From assembly GCA_022747635.1 (NCBI GenBank), contig JAKTNV010000011.1, positions 14,412,475 through 14,476,474 of the forward strand: a DNA stretch of 64,000 nucleotides, given 5' to 3'. Shown piece by piece: positions 43,303 to 54,732 of the stretch. The DNA is from Hetaerina americana (taxonomy: Eukaryota > Arthropoda > Insecta > Odonata > Calopterygidae). Position 1 is the first letter of the stretch. Each line of letters opens with the position of its first letter. A program made the translations under genes and the position numbers. Under the pieces are notes generated by a model. The model saw only the letters and a list, made by a program, of their open reading frames with translations. It was not told the DNA's origin and did not search any database.

Positions 43303-43453
43303 ATATAAATGAGTTTGTAATTATCCACAGACTTTGTTTTAAGGTAGAACGCGTTTCACCGACAAACGGACTTGTACCTGAAAATACCGTAAGTCTGCGA
43401 AACGGGTTGCACCGTAAAATAAAGTATGTGGAAAATTACAAACTCATTTATAT
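43303..43453. repeat. Imperfect palindrome, ~55-bp arms
   Basis: Left arm 43303-43357 and right arm 43399-43453 are near-complements ('atataaatgagtttgtaatt' against its reverse). The loop contains GTACCTGAAAATACCG and the right arm GCGAAACGGG. This is the same 'CTGAA..cgAAACG' type of core as other hairpin repeats here. Confidence 0.65.
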
Positions 43454-43984
43454 AGAACGCCGTTTTTATTTTACTAAGAATCTGTTGAATATTTGCGCCC
43501 AAATAAATATTAGTTGTGGAAAATAAATTGAATAAAATTTCGGCATTGAAAATTTTCATTTTTCCCACGCTAATTTTATTGAAAATTTTCAATTTATTTT
43601 TCATATTATATGCATATTTTTTTACTCCGCAAATCAGTAGCATATAATTTTTAATTTAAATAATTTGTTTAAATTCCTCCAATAAAAAATGCCAGACTCT
43701 AAATCCGTCAATACCATTCTGCATCTCATATGACGAAATTTGAGTATTTTCTCTTAATTATTGAATGGTTAGGAAATTCTGTCTTAAGGAAAATTACAGG
43801 TACATTAATCTTGACCTTTTTAATTGAATTTTAGTTGATATTAACTCATAATTTCTTCTCGATGTTCTCTGTCTGGGTAGCCACTGAGAATCAACTTGGA
43901 TTAAGTGTTTTACCAGAAACATAGTTCCTATGTTAATATTCTCCATTCAACAGATTCAGGCGATATGTAGTGGAAGTTCATCAT
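43454..43984. other. AT-rich, no recognised gene
   Basis: Nothing recognised. Confidence 0.35.
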
Positions 43985-44075
43985 TATGAGAAAAACAAAA
44001 TTTTCCTTTTCCACAGATTTATTTGTAACGTGCAATACGTTTGATTCATCGAACCATCTTCAGGTACAAGATTTA
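43985..44075 (-). repeat. Hairpin-family core, minus orientation
   Basis: The minus strand reads GTACCTGAAGATGGTTCGAT then CAAACGTATTGCACGTTACA then AAATAAATCTGTGGA, the same layout as the arm at 43399-43453. Confidence 0.5.
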
Positions 44076-44109
44076 TCCTTGTTTATCAACCTCCACCTCT
44101 GAAAAGGCG

Positions 44110-44400
44110 AATAAAATTAATCTCACTTCTCAATTACCACGTTTTCGAGCCATACACTGTTACGATTCATGTTTAAGTTTTCGTAAATTCTTCCAGTCTA
44201 TTTGTACTCAAGGTCTAGTCCTTAATTTTCCTATATTTTTAAATATTTCTTCAGCCAGAATGTCATTTCTTATTGTCCTAATGTATGCATCAATGTTTGG
44301 CGACCGTAATTCTCTCCAACCTTTTACTGTTAAAGCCACAAGGTTGATAGTACTGTCTGACAGATAATTTAGGTCCTGGTAACAAATGTCACAATGCCTT
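44110..44400 (-). pseudogene. RTE-type C-terminal remnant
   Basis: The minus-strand 'tgtatggctcgaaaacgtgg' (44135-44154) corresponds to the 'YGAETW' block, with the upstream 'R..FLKKI' region also traceable. Very decayed. Confidence 0.5.
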
Positions 44401-44639
44401 TTTCTATGGGAGAACATTTCACTTATAATCACTGTTTTAATTAAACAGCCGTACCGTTAAAAACTCTTTTATTTCTACGTATTTAAAATGGATAATAAAT
44501 ATTTTTCTGCGGATGAAATGGATTTCATTCATTTTCTATTCAATCAGATTTCTCAGATGCTGAATATTCATCATCAATTTTTAAATAAATTCATAAACCC
44601 CTACGATATATTTATCGAAGGGCTCCTGCGCTATATTCC
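44401..44639. other. No recognised gene
   Basis: AT-rich; nothing recognised. Confidence 0.35.
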
Positions 44640-45370
44640 CTTCCACACGCCTGTCTGGACGTTATCTGAGAATGATCAGGGAGTAAAAAAATCGGTAGGT
44701 TTTCTGATGAAACCATGTTTTAAAGCACTACACTATCTAACCCCAGCCCAAAACGACTCTTTAAATACCCTTAAATCACATTTAACGATAGCCTCCGCAT
44801 GTTTTCTACCTCCGCTCGATTTCTCCAAAATGTCCAACAGTTTCCATCCACCACATCACTTATCCCTTCAACATAACTGAATTCAATGTCGCATATAATC
44901 CGTTCCATGCTTTAATATCCTCTACCCCACATTTCATCCTTCTTCGAGTTTCTCCCAAAAGCCTTCTCTCCTCCCATGCGAATTCTAAAACTTTTCCTCC
45001 TAATTTCTTCTTTATCCCTCACCATCTCCTTCCTTATAAACCTCCTCATCTGACAAACGTTCTAAGATTATTATCTCTTCCTAACCACCAAGTTTCCGAG
45101 CTATTCACGGTTACGATCCATTTGAAGTTTTTGATAATTCATCCCCTCTTTATATACTCTAGGCTCCAATTCTAATCTCTCCAGTCTCTTATCTTTGTAA
45201 ATGCCTCTTTAACCAGCGTACACCTTTTCTTATTGTCTTCATTTCTGTGCCAATAATTAACTGAAATAATTCTGTTAAGACTTCACTAAATTCTTCACGT
45301 TTTTGCTCAAATAATCACCAACTTCCTCGTTCTTATAAAGACTTGCCTATCTAACGTAAGTATTACTCGT
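44640..45370 (-). pseudogene. RTE-type C-terminal remnant
   Basis: The minus strand recovers a 'gctcggaaacttggtggtt' block (about 45085-45105), preceded by the FTYLG/IRRRI region and followed by a C-terminal tail ending in 'tttaagggt'. Many stops. The 130-codon plus-strand frame at 44488-44880 overlaps this antisense and is not convincing. Confidence 0.55.
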
Positions 45371-45401
45371 ATGTCCTTCGTCATGACTGTTCTTACAGAT
45401 A

Positions 45402-45545
45402 AAGGGTGCGTTCCAAAAGTAATACCTATATTTTGTTAAATTAATTTATTGAATAAATTTGCACAAACACTTAAAATTCTTCAAAGTACTGTTTTTGGAC
45501 CTCTACACTTTTTTTCCTGCGACTCTGCCACGGAAGGCACGCTTA
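45402..45545 (-). mobile_element. Mariner 3' end remnant
   Basis: 'gggtgcgttccaaaagtaat' then 'atttgcacaaacacttaaaa' and 'caaagtactgt...ggacctct' match the right-end region of the mariners at 55648 and 56809. The rest of the element is missing. Confidence 0.75.
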
Positions 45546-45654
45546 CGCTCCCTTCCTCCAACATTTCCTCCATCTACTTTATCTGCCTTCTTCGAATTTC
45601 TTCTAGCAATATCTATTCTTCGTCTACCATATTTAAAACCACGGTTTCTGTCTT

Positions 45655-46010
45655 TATGCAGTCATGCATACATGGTATCCTGCAAGGCACCGCCGGGGTG
45701 TGTGGCAGGGAGTGATTACACACCAAAATACTTTCTCCACTAGAGCTATCAGATACCATAAATCTGATCCTTTATCATTCGTGAGGAAAATGACTTCTGA
45801 AAGATATCTTTTCTACACTTAATCTCTCTATTTTTATTGGCATGATTTCTCCTACCATAGTACCATAAAGGTAATAACACACTTTCAACAACATTGCTAA
45901 AGAGACATTCTTCCAATGTTTTCAAGAGATTTAATCTGTTATTTAACCTTCTCTCCATGGGTGATTCCCAGCCTAGCTGTTCTGATATTTTGGACATGCT
46001 CTTAAGTTTA
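45655..46010 (-). pseudogene. CR1/L2/Jockey-group LINE, 3' end fragment
   Basis: An 82-codon minus-strand frame includes 'EQLGWESPMERRLNNRLNLL' and 'SVLLPLWYYGRRNHANKNREIKCR'. The 3' UTR 'gccacacaccccggcgg'-like block lies at 45690-45710. It supplies the coding sequence missing around the solo LTR in the 19845-21345 copy. Confidence 0.8.
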
Positions 46011-46039
46011 TCATTAACAAGGTTTTACAAATATAGCTT

Positions 46040-46390
46040 CTCTACACTGCACGCGATCTCGTAGTTCAGCAATCGACCATACTTTAAGAAGATCCCATAT
46101 TTTTGTAGTATATTCTATAGGAGGCCTTTCTTTTTATCCAACTTATTTCTCCCCTTCTCCGCTTCGACATCTCCAAGAGCCTTTTATCTACGCTCATCCT
46201 CTGGCGTCAAAGACATGTTCTCACATTTTTTAAGAACCTATACGCTGCTAGCGATCTCGTAATTCAGCAATCAACCAAAATTTAAGAATATCCCATATGC
46301 TTGTAGTATATTCTATAGGAGGCTTTCTTTTTATCCAACTTATTTCTCCGATTCTCCGCTCCTCCTATCGACATCTCCAAGAACTGTGCT
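46040..46390. repeat. Imperfect tandem duplication, ~198-bp period
   Basis: 'gcgatctcgtagttcagcaa' at 46053 recurs as 'gcgatctcgtaattcagcaa' at 46251, followed in both by 'tgtagtatattctataggag' and 'ttatccaacttatttctcc'. No coding content recognised. Confidence 0.85.
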
Positions 46391-47150
46391 CCTAATTTAA
46401 GTCCTCAATAATATTTTCTTCGCATACTTATTCATTCTACACGTCTTAATGTTCTTCTCATTCTCCTTGCAAATTCCTCTTTCCGTAACGCAAATATTTT
46501 CTTAATGTATCCACTGCTATGACTATTTACCAGGAAAAAACTACTCAGGTATATTAACTCTATGACCCCAAAACAATTACTGTCTTAATCGATCAAAGTT
46601 TAATGTTCTTTTTAATGAAAAAAAAACGAAATAACGAGATGAAGATGATAAAATGGAGCTTGAAGGAGAGGGCGCTAGTATTCACCATTACTTGGTGCAT
46701 TAAATTCCCATTGGTTACCATTGCGATGTGGGAGCAGAACGGTGCCCAAGATCATGAAACCCCACATCTAGTGGTCTACTTTCGCTGAGGGGGCTCATAC
46801 GACTGTGCGAAGTAAACAAAAGTCAGCCGTAAGGTCGACCCCTTGGTAATAATCCCAGTGACCTAGTGTTGCCCTAGTATCCCCTTCGCCACGTAAGGGA
46901 TTGCCTCTGCTGACTCACTGCTGGGAGTGAATAAGACTTCCCCAAAGGTGATGAAGTAAACAGGTGGTGCTTAGAAATACTGTTTTAATACCATGATATA
47001 AAACTAACTGATCACAAAAATCCTGCCAAACAGATACCATTGAATGAAGAACATTGTGTTTTATGTTTGCTCGTTGTACTATTCGCATTCCATAGAAGAA
47101 AGTATTTAAATTTCTCAATTTCTCCACAAATGAATGGCCATTTGTGTATA
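46391..47150. other. No recognised gene
   Basis: Mixed sequence; frames of 60-70 codons show no motif. Confidence 0.35.
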
Positions 47151-47152
47151 TA

Positions 47153-48464
47153 CGAGATCTTTTAAAAAAGTATTGCGATTTTTGAATTTTCGCGGGTTAC
47201 ATATATTTAATTTTCGATTTTTTGGTAGCGTTATGTTGGTACTTATGTCTCTCACTTCTGCCGAAAGGTTCGGCCATTTTGAATGTTCAGTTAATTGTTG
47301 ACAGTTGTTTTCCTTGGACGTGTTTTGGCTTGTCTTCGATTTTTGCCTGTTCCAAAAAATGGATCAAAGTTATGTATCAACGTTTGTGTGAAAAACGAAA
47401 TTAAGTGCGCGGGCGAATTCCGAATGTTAACTGTGTCATATGGAGGAGCTACCTTGGACCAAAGCAACGTTTATCGGTGGTAAAAAATGTTCTCAGAGAG
47501 CCGAGAAGATTTGAACGACGAAGAGCGTGCCGGTCTCCCGAACAAGTCAACAACAGACGAAAACGTTGATAAAGTGAAGAAAATATTATTGGCCAATCGT
47601 CGAATCACCATTAAAGAAGTTGCTGAGGACCTAAACATATTGATTGGCTCGTGCCATCTGATTTTTACCAATGTTTTGGACATGACACGGGTCGCCGCGA
47701 AATTCGTACCAAAATTGCTCAATTTCGACCAAAAAGAGCAACGCATTAATATTGCTAATGAGGTGTTGGACTCTGACCACGACGACCCAAATTTGCTCCA
47801 GAGGGTCATAACTGGTGAAGAATCATGGGTTTATGGTTATGACGTGGAAACTAAAGCTAAATGGAAACTGCAGCACGAGCCAAGACCGACAAAAGCGGGC
47901 CAATTTCGGTCTAATGTGAAAGTTTTACTCACAAGTTTCTTGAATTGTAGGGGCGTGATGCATCATGAGTTCTTACCACAAGGTAGAACGGTAATTAAGG
48001 AATATTACCTGCGAGTTATGCACAATTTGCGCTAAACAATCCGCCACAAACGCCCGGAATAGTGGAAGAACAAAAATTGGATTTTGCATATTGACAACGC
48101 CCCTGCTCACACATTGTTGCTTGTGCGCGGAGTTTTGGCCAAAAGAACACACTAATGATGCCGCAGCCACCGTATTTCCCAGATCTGGCCCTCAGTGACT
48201 TTTTCTTGTTCCCGAAACTGAAGAGGCCCATGAAAGGACGACGCTACGCTACGATTGACGAGATAATGACTTCATCGAAGAAGGAGCTGAATAAGATCAC
48301 AAAAAATGATTTTTTGAAGTGCCTCGAGGATTGAAAAAAACGTTGTCACAAGTGTATAACTTCTAATTGGGATTACTTTGAAGGGGACAAAATAGATATT
48401 CATGAATAAATAAATAATTTTTGAAAAAAACACTAGAGTCGCGATAATTTTTGAACAGACCTCG
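47153..48464 (+). mobile_element. Full-length but decayed mariner (1312 bp)
   Basis: The ends CGAGATCTTTT (47153) and AACAGACCTCG (48464) are imperfect inverted repeats. TA precedes the left end, and the right-hand duplication has mutated to TG. The length fits an intact-size mariner. Confidence 0.9.
47359..48409 (+). pseudogene. Mariner transposase, several breaks
   Basis: Start at ATG 47359 (MDQSYVS), with frameshifts before the hinge 'NDEERAGLPN'. The longest open part (47487-48035) covers the second helix-turn-helix and the first half of the catalytic domain. The first catalytic Asp is replaced by Glu ('ITGEESWVY'). The second is recoverable in 'IDNAPAH' and the third in 'DLALSDFFLF', but in different frames, and a stop lies at 48332. 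The C terminus 'WDYFEGDKIDIHE' resembles that of the mariner at 26175, so the two are related lineages of different age. Confidence 0.9.
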
Positions 48465-48480
48465 TGTGTTTATACACACA

Positions 48481-48483
<3 letters not shown>

Positions 48484-48567
<84 letters not shown>
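48484..48567. repeat. (TA)n microsatellite with CA flanks
   Basis: TA run bounded by short CACACA tracts. Confidence 0.95.
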
Positions 48568-48574
<7 letters not shown>

Positions 48575-48579
<5 letters not shown>

Positions 48580-48704
48580 CCGAATTTCGGTGGATAAGCC
48601 ACCTTCCTCAAGGGAAGGAAGGAACTCCTTTATTCTCCAGAGGATGGGGGTTTGGCCACCGAAATTCGCAATAAGTGAGTTTCATTCGTATGTGTTTCTC
48701 TGTG
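48575..48704. repeat. Hairpin repeat, 'ccaccgaa' type
   Basis: Outer arms CGAATTTCGGTGG (48581) and CCACCGAAATTCG (48657) are perfect 13-bp complements. Inner arms are weaker. Directly downstream comes GTGAGTTTCATTCGTATGTG (48675). Sister copy at 32810-32990. Confidence 0.75.
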
Positions 48705-49286
48705 TTTTTGTTCCCTGGAACCAATTCGCTTCTCCTAGAGTCGATAATCAATTTAATAACGGAGCTTATGAACGATTTGGTAGTAAAAAGATTATTGGTT
48801 CAGAATCGATATGATTCACGATCCGATTGTCTATTTCATAAAAGATAATGCCAAAAGATAAGAAAGAGCGTTTAATCGATTTGGTAATGGAAAAATTCAT
48901 TGGCTCAGGGAAACCTCTCTTGCTTACTCGCAGTCGTTGATAAAAGAGAAATAGGAAAATCTTTAGAAATTGATTATCGATCAACAATCTGTCTAATCGA
49001 ACATTCGATTTGAGGGTGAATGCAATCGGAACTCTAATTTCCATCACCATCTTTATTTCCCGCTCCTTGATGATTTCCTGTTTCGATTCTCCCAGGGATT
49101 CGACCCAGCAGTAATCGACCTCTACGCTCAGCTATGTCTGGACTACCATTTTTTCCTATTGTAGTATCTAATTCTTCTCTTCCTTTTCTGAAATCCCCCA
49201 CCTTGTCACCATTTAAACTCAATGCTATCCCTATGCCATTTGCTATGTCGTTTGTCTGTATCATTGTATACCCACTTTCGATTATT
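48705..49286. other. No recognised gene
   Basis: Frames of 76-94 codons on the minus strand (48766-49050, 49034-49264) show no motif. Confidence 0.35.
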
Positions 49287-49500
49287 AGGTAATCTGCCGG
49301 TTAAGGTAGGTTTTTGGATGGACAAAACTCCCAAATAAATATTTTGTGACTCCTAACAAAACACAATCCAGCAACCTAGTCAATATCAAATCCTTTTTCA
49401 TCTCTGTGTGCTTCCTTCATCCCGTCCGACATCCCTATCCTGCTCCTGCCCTTTTCTCTTTTGCCTAACATTCTCCCATCCCCTCAAATGTCATACCATA
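49287..49500 (-). mobile_element. RTE 3' end, 5'-truncated
   Basis: On the minus strand: the C-terminal end ('GMLGKREKGRSRIGMSDGMK' region), stop, 'aggttgctggattgtgtttt', and the full 3' UTR with 'gtccatccaaaaacctacct' and the terminal 'accggcagattacctaataa'. Fairly young. Confidence 0.8.
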
Positions 49501-50654
49501 TCGCAAGGAGAACTAGGCAATAGTCGTTAGACTTACCCCATTTTCCTAATGATTCCCCATTTTCCTAATGATAAAATTCAGTATTCCTATCGAACTTTAT
49601 TTAGGCGTGCTGCGTGAGAATCGCATTCAATATAAATTTCAACAATTGTCCGTGACGATAATACGTTCTGATTCCATTTTCGGAAAGGTTGTCAATGCTG
49701 CGCGTGATGGTTCAGCTATTATTAATTGGTCGTGCTACTGGATGGAATAATATTCCTTTCCTTATCTCTCACACTGTTCACCAACACATGCAAATTTTAT
49801 TTTTTATCAGCCACAAGTGTGCGTCCAGTGGAGTTGCAGATTATTTTCGTTTAATATTTACCGTAAATATGTACGTAAATCCGTAACTTCACAAATTAAA
49901 TCAGTTGAATCCACATTTATGATTACTGTTAATGGTATTATTTTCAGGAAAATTCGTGGGTAGTCCCAGAAAGGGGTGATATAAATGATTTAGGAGCATT
50001 CATAATTCTTGTAGATTAAAAATTAAAGAAAACAAAAGGCTTAAGACATTATTAAAGGTTCTTACCTGAGATCTCCCTCGAATAAAATATTTTTCAAGGC
50101 AAAGGTCCCTTTCTTTCAGAGGTGGTCCATCTGGGAGAGAGCACATGCTGGGGCGGGGTTGGTTGATAATGCGTGAAAAAAGATGACGGTCGAAATCCTC
50201 TCTCTCACTTTTTTCAAAAGAAAAAAACGTTTCCTGGGATGCGGGATGCATGTTGAAGACCCCTGGCTGAATAATCCTGCCCCTGGAGAGAAAATTAATT
50301 AAGGTCCACCCTCTTCTCCTCTTTCGGGATACCTGCCAAGAAAGAAGTTTGGGTCCCAAGCTCGGTTGGTTTTTTTTTTTAAATTTCTGAATGCGCGCTC
50401 GAATTTGTAAAGGCAAAAGAAGAACTTTAATTTCACTCAGCGCGGGTGGCGGGGCTCAACCGTGATCAGTTGGCCTGTAATAATTTCTCTCTCTCTCTTC
50501 TCTGAACTTTGATCTAATATCAAATTAGGGAACCAAGTTTTAAATTTTCCTTCGCATGTCTTCAAGTTACGTTGGCATGGTGTCAAACAATTTTCCCAAA
50601 AGATGGAATCTAATGAGGAAACCCTTTAGCATAATTTCATGTTAAAAAATATAA
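49501..50654. other. No confirmed gene; weak exon candidate at 50066-50282 (minus)
   Basis: A 138-codon minus-strand frame (50000-50416) has no recognisable family, but is bracketed by plausible splice signals (see findings). Otherwise AT-rich. Confidence 0.35.
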
Positions 50655-50658
50655 ATAA

Positions 50659-50696
<38 letters not shown>

Positions 50697-50742
50697 ATGA
50701 ATCTTTATGTATATATATGCATGTATGTATGTATATATATAA

Positions 50743-50799
<57 letters not shown>

Positions 50800-50805
50800 T
50801 ATATA
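50655..50805. repeat. Interrupted (TA)n microsatellite
   Basis: TA runs separated by a 'ctatgaatctttatg' segment and a short (TATG)n. Confidence 0.9.
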
Positions 50806-51079
50806 ACATTTGTATTGCACAATAGAATACCATATAAAGTAGATAACACGTAAAAGGGCCCTCGCATTTTAGATTAACGGTATCTCCTTTTACTTGTTCT
50901 CTATTTCATTTGGTGTTCTATTGTGCCGTCCAAATATTATATTGCTCTCGTGAGTGCTTAACAATATCGATATATAGTATATTTATAATTCACTATTTCA
51001 CCTTCGACGCCATGCTTATTTTCGTTCTTCACACAACTTGTGTCTTGTACTATCCCCTTACCCTATAAGTCTGTGAGTG

Positions 51080-51081
<2 letters not shown>
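50806..51081. other. No gene seen
   Basis: Nothing recognised. Confidence 0.35.

Positions 51082-51136
<55 letters not shown>
51082..51136. repeat. (TA)n microsatellite
   Basis: Uninterrupted TA run. Confidence 0.95.
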
Positions 51137-51139
<3 letters not shown>

Positions 51140-51205
51140 TAGAAAATAAATACATAAGTATTTTATATATTTGTGCGTCGCTGAAGAGCGTTTCGAAGAA
51201 ATTAT
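51140..51205 (+). repeat. Hairpin-family 3' module
   Basis: 'ttttatatatttgtgcgtcg' and 'ctgaagagcgttt' match the end of the repeat at 26099-26131. TA runs lie on both sides. Confidence 0.6.
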
Positions 51206-51252
51206 TATGTATATATATGTATATATATGTGTATATATATATACACATATAT
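51206..51252. repeat. (TATG/TA)n microsatellite
   Basis: TA run with GT interruptions abutting the RTE fragment. Confidence 0.9.
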
Positions 51253-51674
51253 AGCATTGAAGCAGGAGGATAGACGTAGATTGGAGGCTTTTGAAATGTG
51301 GGTGTGGCGAAGAATGGAGAAGGTGAAATGGACAGAGAAGAAAACAAACGAGGAGGAAGTACTTGGTATGGTGGGCGAAGAGAGGGGTTTGCTGGGAGCA
51401 ATCCTATGGAGGCAGGAAAAGTGGATGAAGGGGGTGTTGACCGGCAGTGGGATGTTAAAGACTGTGATAGAGGGTAGAATGTTGGGCAAAAGAGGAAAGG
51501 GAAGGAACAGGATAGGGATTTTGGACGGGATGAAGGGAGGAAGAAAGTACTCACAGATGAAGAGGGACCTGATATAGAGTAGGATGCTGGATTTTGTGTT
51601 TTTTTTTAGGAGTAATAAAATGTTTGTTTGGTAGTTGTGTCCATCCAAAAACCTACCTTAACGGGTAGATTACC

Positions 51675-51682
<8 letters not shown>
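51253..51682 (+). mobile_element. 5'-truncated RTE copy with full 3' UTR
   Basis: Starts at the '[15 protein letters not shown]' block and runs through the stop (51577) to the 3' UTR ending 'acgggtagattacctt' plus an A run. It is the closest relative of the 22828 element in this window, and shows what the natural 3' end of that element should look like. Confidence 0.88.
51255..51577 (+). pseudogene. RTE C-terminal fragment
   Basis: Last ~107 residues of the RTE protein, open to the natural stop. One in-frame 3-bp insertion (an extra GAG after 'TNEE') relative to 32334-32612. Confidence 0.85.
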
Positions 51683-51707
<25 letters not shown>

Positions 51708-51755
51708 TTTATTTATTTATTTATGTGTGTGTATGTATGTATGTATATATATGCA
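51683..51755. repeat. (TA)n/(TTTA)n/(GT)n microsatellite
   Basis: Compound simple repeat following the RTE 3' end. Confidence 0.9.
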
Positions 51756-51832
51756 TACAGTTACTTTGTTCCAAATGTTGACTAACCCTGAAAGACTACT
51801 CCCAGAATGTATTTGACATTTCGACCGGCGTC

Positions 51833-53069
51833 ATTAATTTGCCCTATCAAACGATTTTCGAAATCCACTAAACAGACAAATGTATCCTAACTGTATTCAA
51901 TGTTCCTTTTTATTAGTAAGCTCATTGCTGTTATGAGAGCGCGTACCTCTCCCATTCCTGAACCCAAACTGTTAATCTCCTATTAATGAAACCTAAAATA
52001 CTCGTTTTTCCAGCTCTCCATCCTTTTGTTGATGATCCTGAGAACCACTCTACGTAGCTGCGTGGTATATCAAACTTATTGTTCTCTATTCCTCACATTA
52101 TGAATCCTTTACCTTGTTCGGAATTGGAACAAAAGTCTTCCAGACAGATTGCTCTCTCATAAATACTACGAATCAGCCCATATAACCTCTTCCTCCCACA
52201 TTTTCCTAAGCATTTTAAAAGTTCCGCGGGAATGTTATCCACCCCCACGGCCTTATTTAGTTTCATCTCCCTTAATGCCCTTTCTATCTCATCGTCTAGT
52301 ATGCCTGGACCTAAGCTGTCTTCCTCTATGTCATTTTCTTTTTCAATGTCTAACTTTGTTGGTCTGAGTTCTTTACTATACAGTTCTTCTATATACTCCT
52401 TCCATCTCTCTTGGATCTTTCCTGCGTCAACTATTACCTTACCCGCCTTATCTCTAACTGTTAGCATAGCTCTTCCTTTCTTACTTCCCGATAACGATTT
52501 CACTTTGCTGTACAGCGCACCGATTTCTCCCTTCCTCTGCAGACTTTCCATATCCTCGCTTTGCGTCTTCCACCATGCTTCTTTTGCTTTATTTGTTGCC
52601 CGCCTCAATTTATTGTTCAATTCTTTGTACTTCATTTTGCCTAATTCTGTATTTATTTTCTTCCATTTTCTCCGCTCATCCATCTTTGTAATCATCTCAT
52701 CCGTGATCCATAGTTTCCTAGTCTTTTTAGCGTTAACGGTTCCAATAGTGTCTTGCGGCTTTAGACAACCCTTCCTTGATCATTTCCCATTTTTCTTCGA
52801 TAGTACTAAGCCCTTTACCATCCTCGATGATTTTCTCTACCGCCTGTTTGTATTCCTTCCTTTTCAACCCATTTAATGCTTCTACATTCCATTTTCTAAC
52901 TCGCCGCCCCTGCTTTATCTTTTTGAAACGTACGCTACATTTCATAACAACTAAATTGTGGTCTGAGTCCGCATCCGCTCCCGGGAAGCTGTGGGAATTT
53001 ATCACACTGTTCCTAAACCTGTGTCTAACCAGGATATAATCTAGCTGATATCTTCCTGAGTCACCTGAC
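51833..53069 (-). pseudogene. RTE fragment: endonuclease end to RT motif A
   Basis: The minus strand begins at 'PGDSGRYQLDYILV' (53069) and runs through 'SDHNLVV', the linker ('MDERRKWKKINTELGKMKY') and 'AVGVDNIPAELLKCLG'. It reaches 'QFGFRKGRG'-like and motif A regions near 51850. Breaks occur near 52733 (one base lost in an A run) and near 52150 (small deletion). Both ends of the element are missing. Confidence 0.88.
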
Positions 53070-53407
53070 TATCAAACTAATTGTCCTATAGTCCTCACAT
53101 GACGTGGCCGTTACCTTTTTCGGAATAGGAACTAAAACTGATCTCACAAAGTCTTCCGGCCAGATTCCCTCCTCATAAATACTACGGATCAGCCCATATA
53201 GCCTCTCCCTCCCACATTTTCCTAAGCATTTTAAAAGTTCCGCGGGAATGTTATCTACCCCCACGGCCTTATTTAGTTTCATCTCCGTTAATGCCCGTTC
53301 TATCTCATTGTCTAGTATACCTGGACCTAAGCTATCTTCCTCTGCGTCATATTCTCTGTCTTTGTCTAACTTTGCTGGCCTAATGTCTTTACCATAGAGT
53401 TCTTCTA
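53070..53407 (-). pseudogene. Second RTE fragment, same strand
   Basis: Minus strand from 'EELYGKDIRPAKLDKDREYD' to 'TSCEDYRTISLI'. The same protein segment is present in the neighbouring fragment, so two partial RTE copies are joined head-to-tail at 53069/53070. It continues beyond the small palindrome at 53485. Confidence 0.85.
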
Positions 53408-53482
53408 CTGGCTGCGGCAGCATAACCTCCTTTTTTAAAGGGGCTTTGCTTTATAAATAGGGAGTTATGTTGCCGCACCCCG
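53408..53482. mobile_element. 75-bp TA-flanked palindromic MITE
   Basis: Terminal arms CTGGCTGCGGCAGCATAAC and GTTATGTTGCCGCACCCCG are near-complements over ~23 bp, flanked by TA on both sides (53406-53407, 53483-53484). Removing it restores the RTE context: 'cttctaaatattccttcc' here against 'cttctatatactccttcc' in the copy at 52390. This is a clear small insertion. Confidence 0.8.
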
Positions 53483-53484
53483 TA

Positions 53485-53700
53485 AATATTCCTTCCATCT
53501 TTATGGGATCTCTTTTGGTTCAGCTAATATTTTTCCTGACTTATCTTCAATTATTTGCGACGATTTTTCTTTTTTACTTCATGATATTACGATTTCACCT
53601 TCATGTACGACGCACATATTTCACCCTTTCTCCGTTAACTTTGAGAATGTATCATCGATATCGTCCATTGCATTAGTTCCAATCAAGCAATTAATTTTCT
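53485..53700 (-). pseudogene. Continuation of the RTE fragment
   Basis: Diverged minus-strand counterpart of 'IQERWKEYIEELY' and the upstream 'GALYSKVKSLSGSKKGRAM' region. It becomes unrecognisable near 53700. Confidence 0.6.
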
Positions 53701-54692
<992 letters not shown>

Positions 54693-54732
54693 TGATTTCG
54701 TAGACGTAACACGAAGTTACGAATAATAAATT

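Noticed and set aside
44488..44880. 130-codon plus-strand frame
   Set aside because: Largely antisense to a decayed RTE remnant; no recognisable domain.
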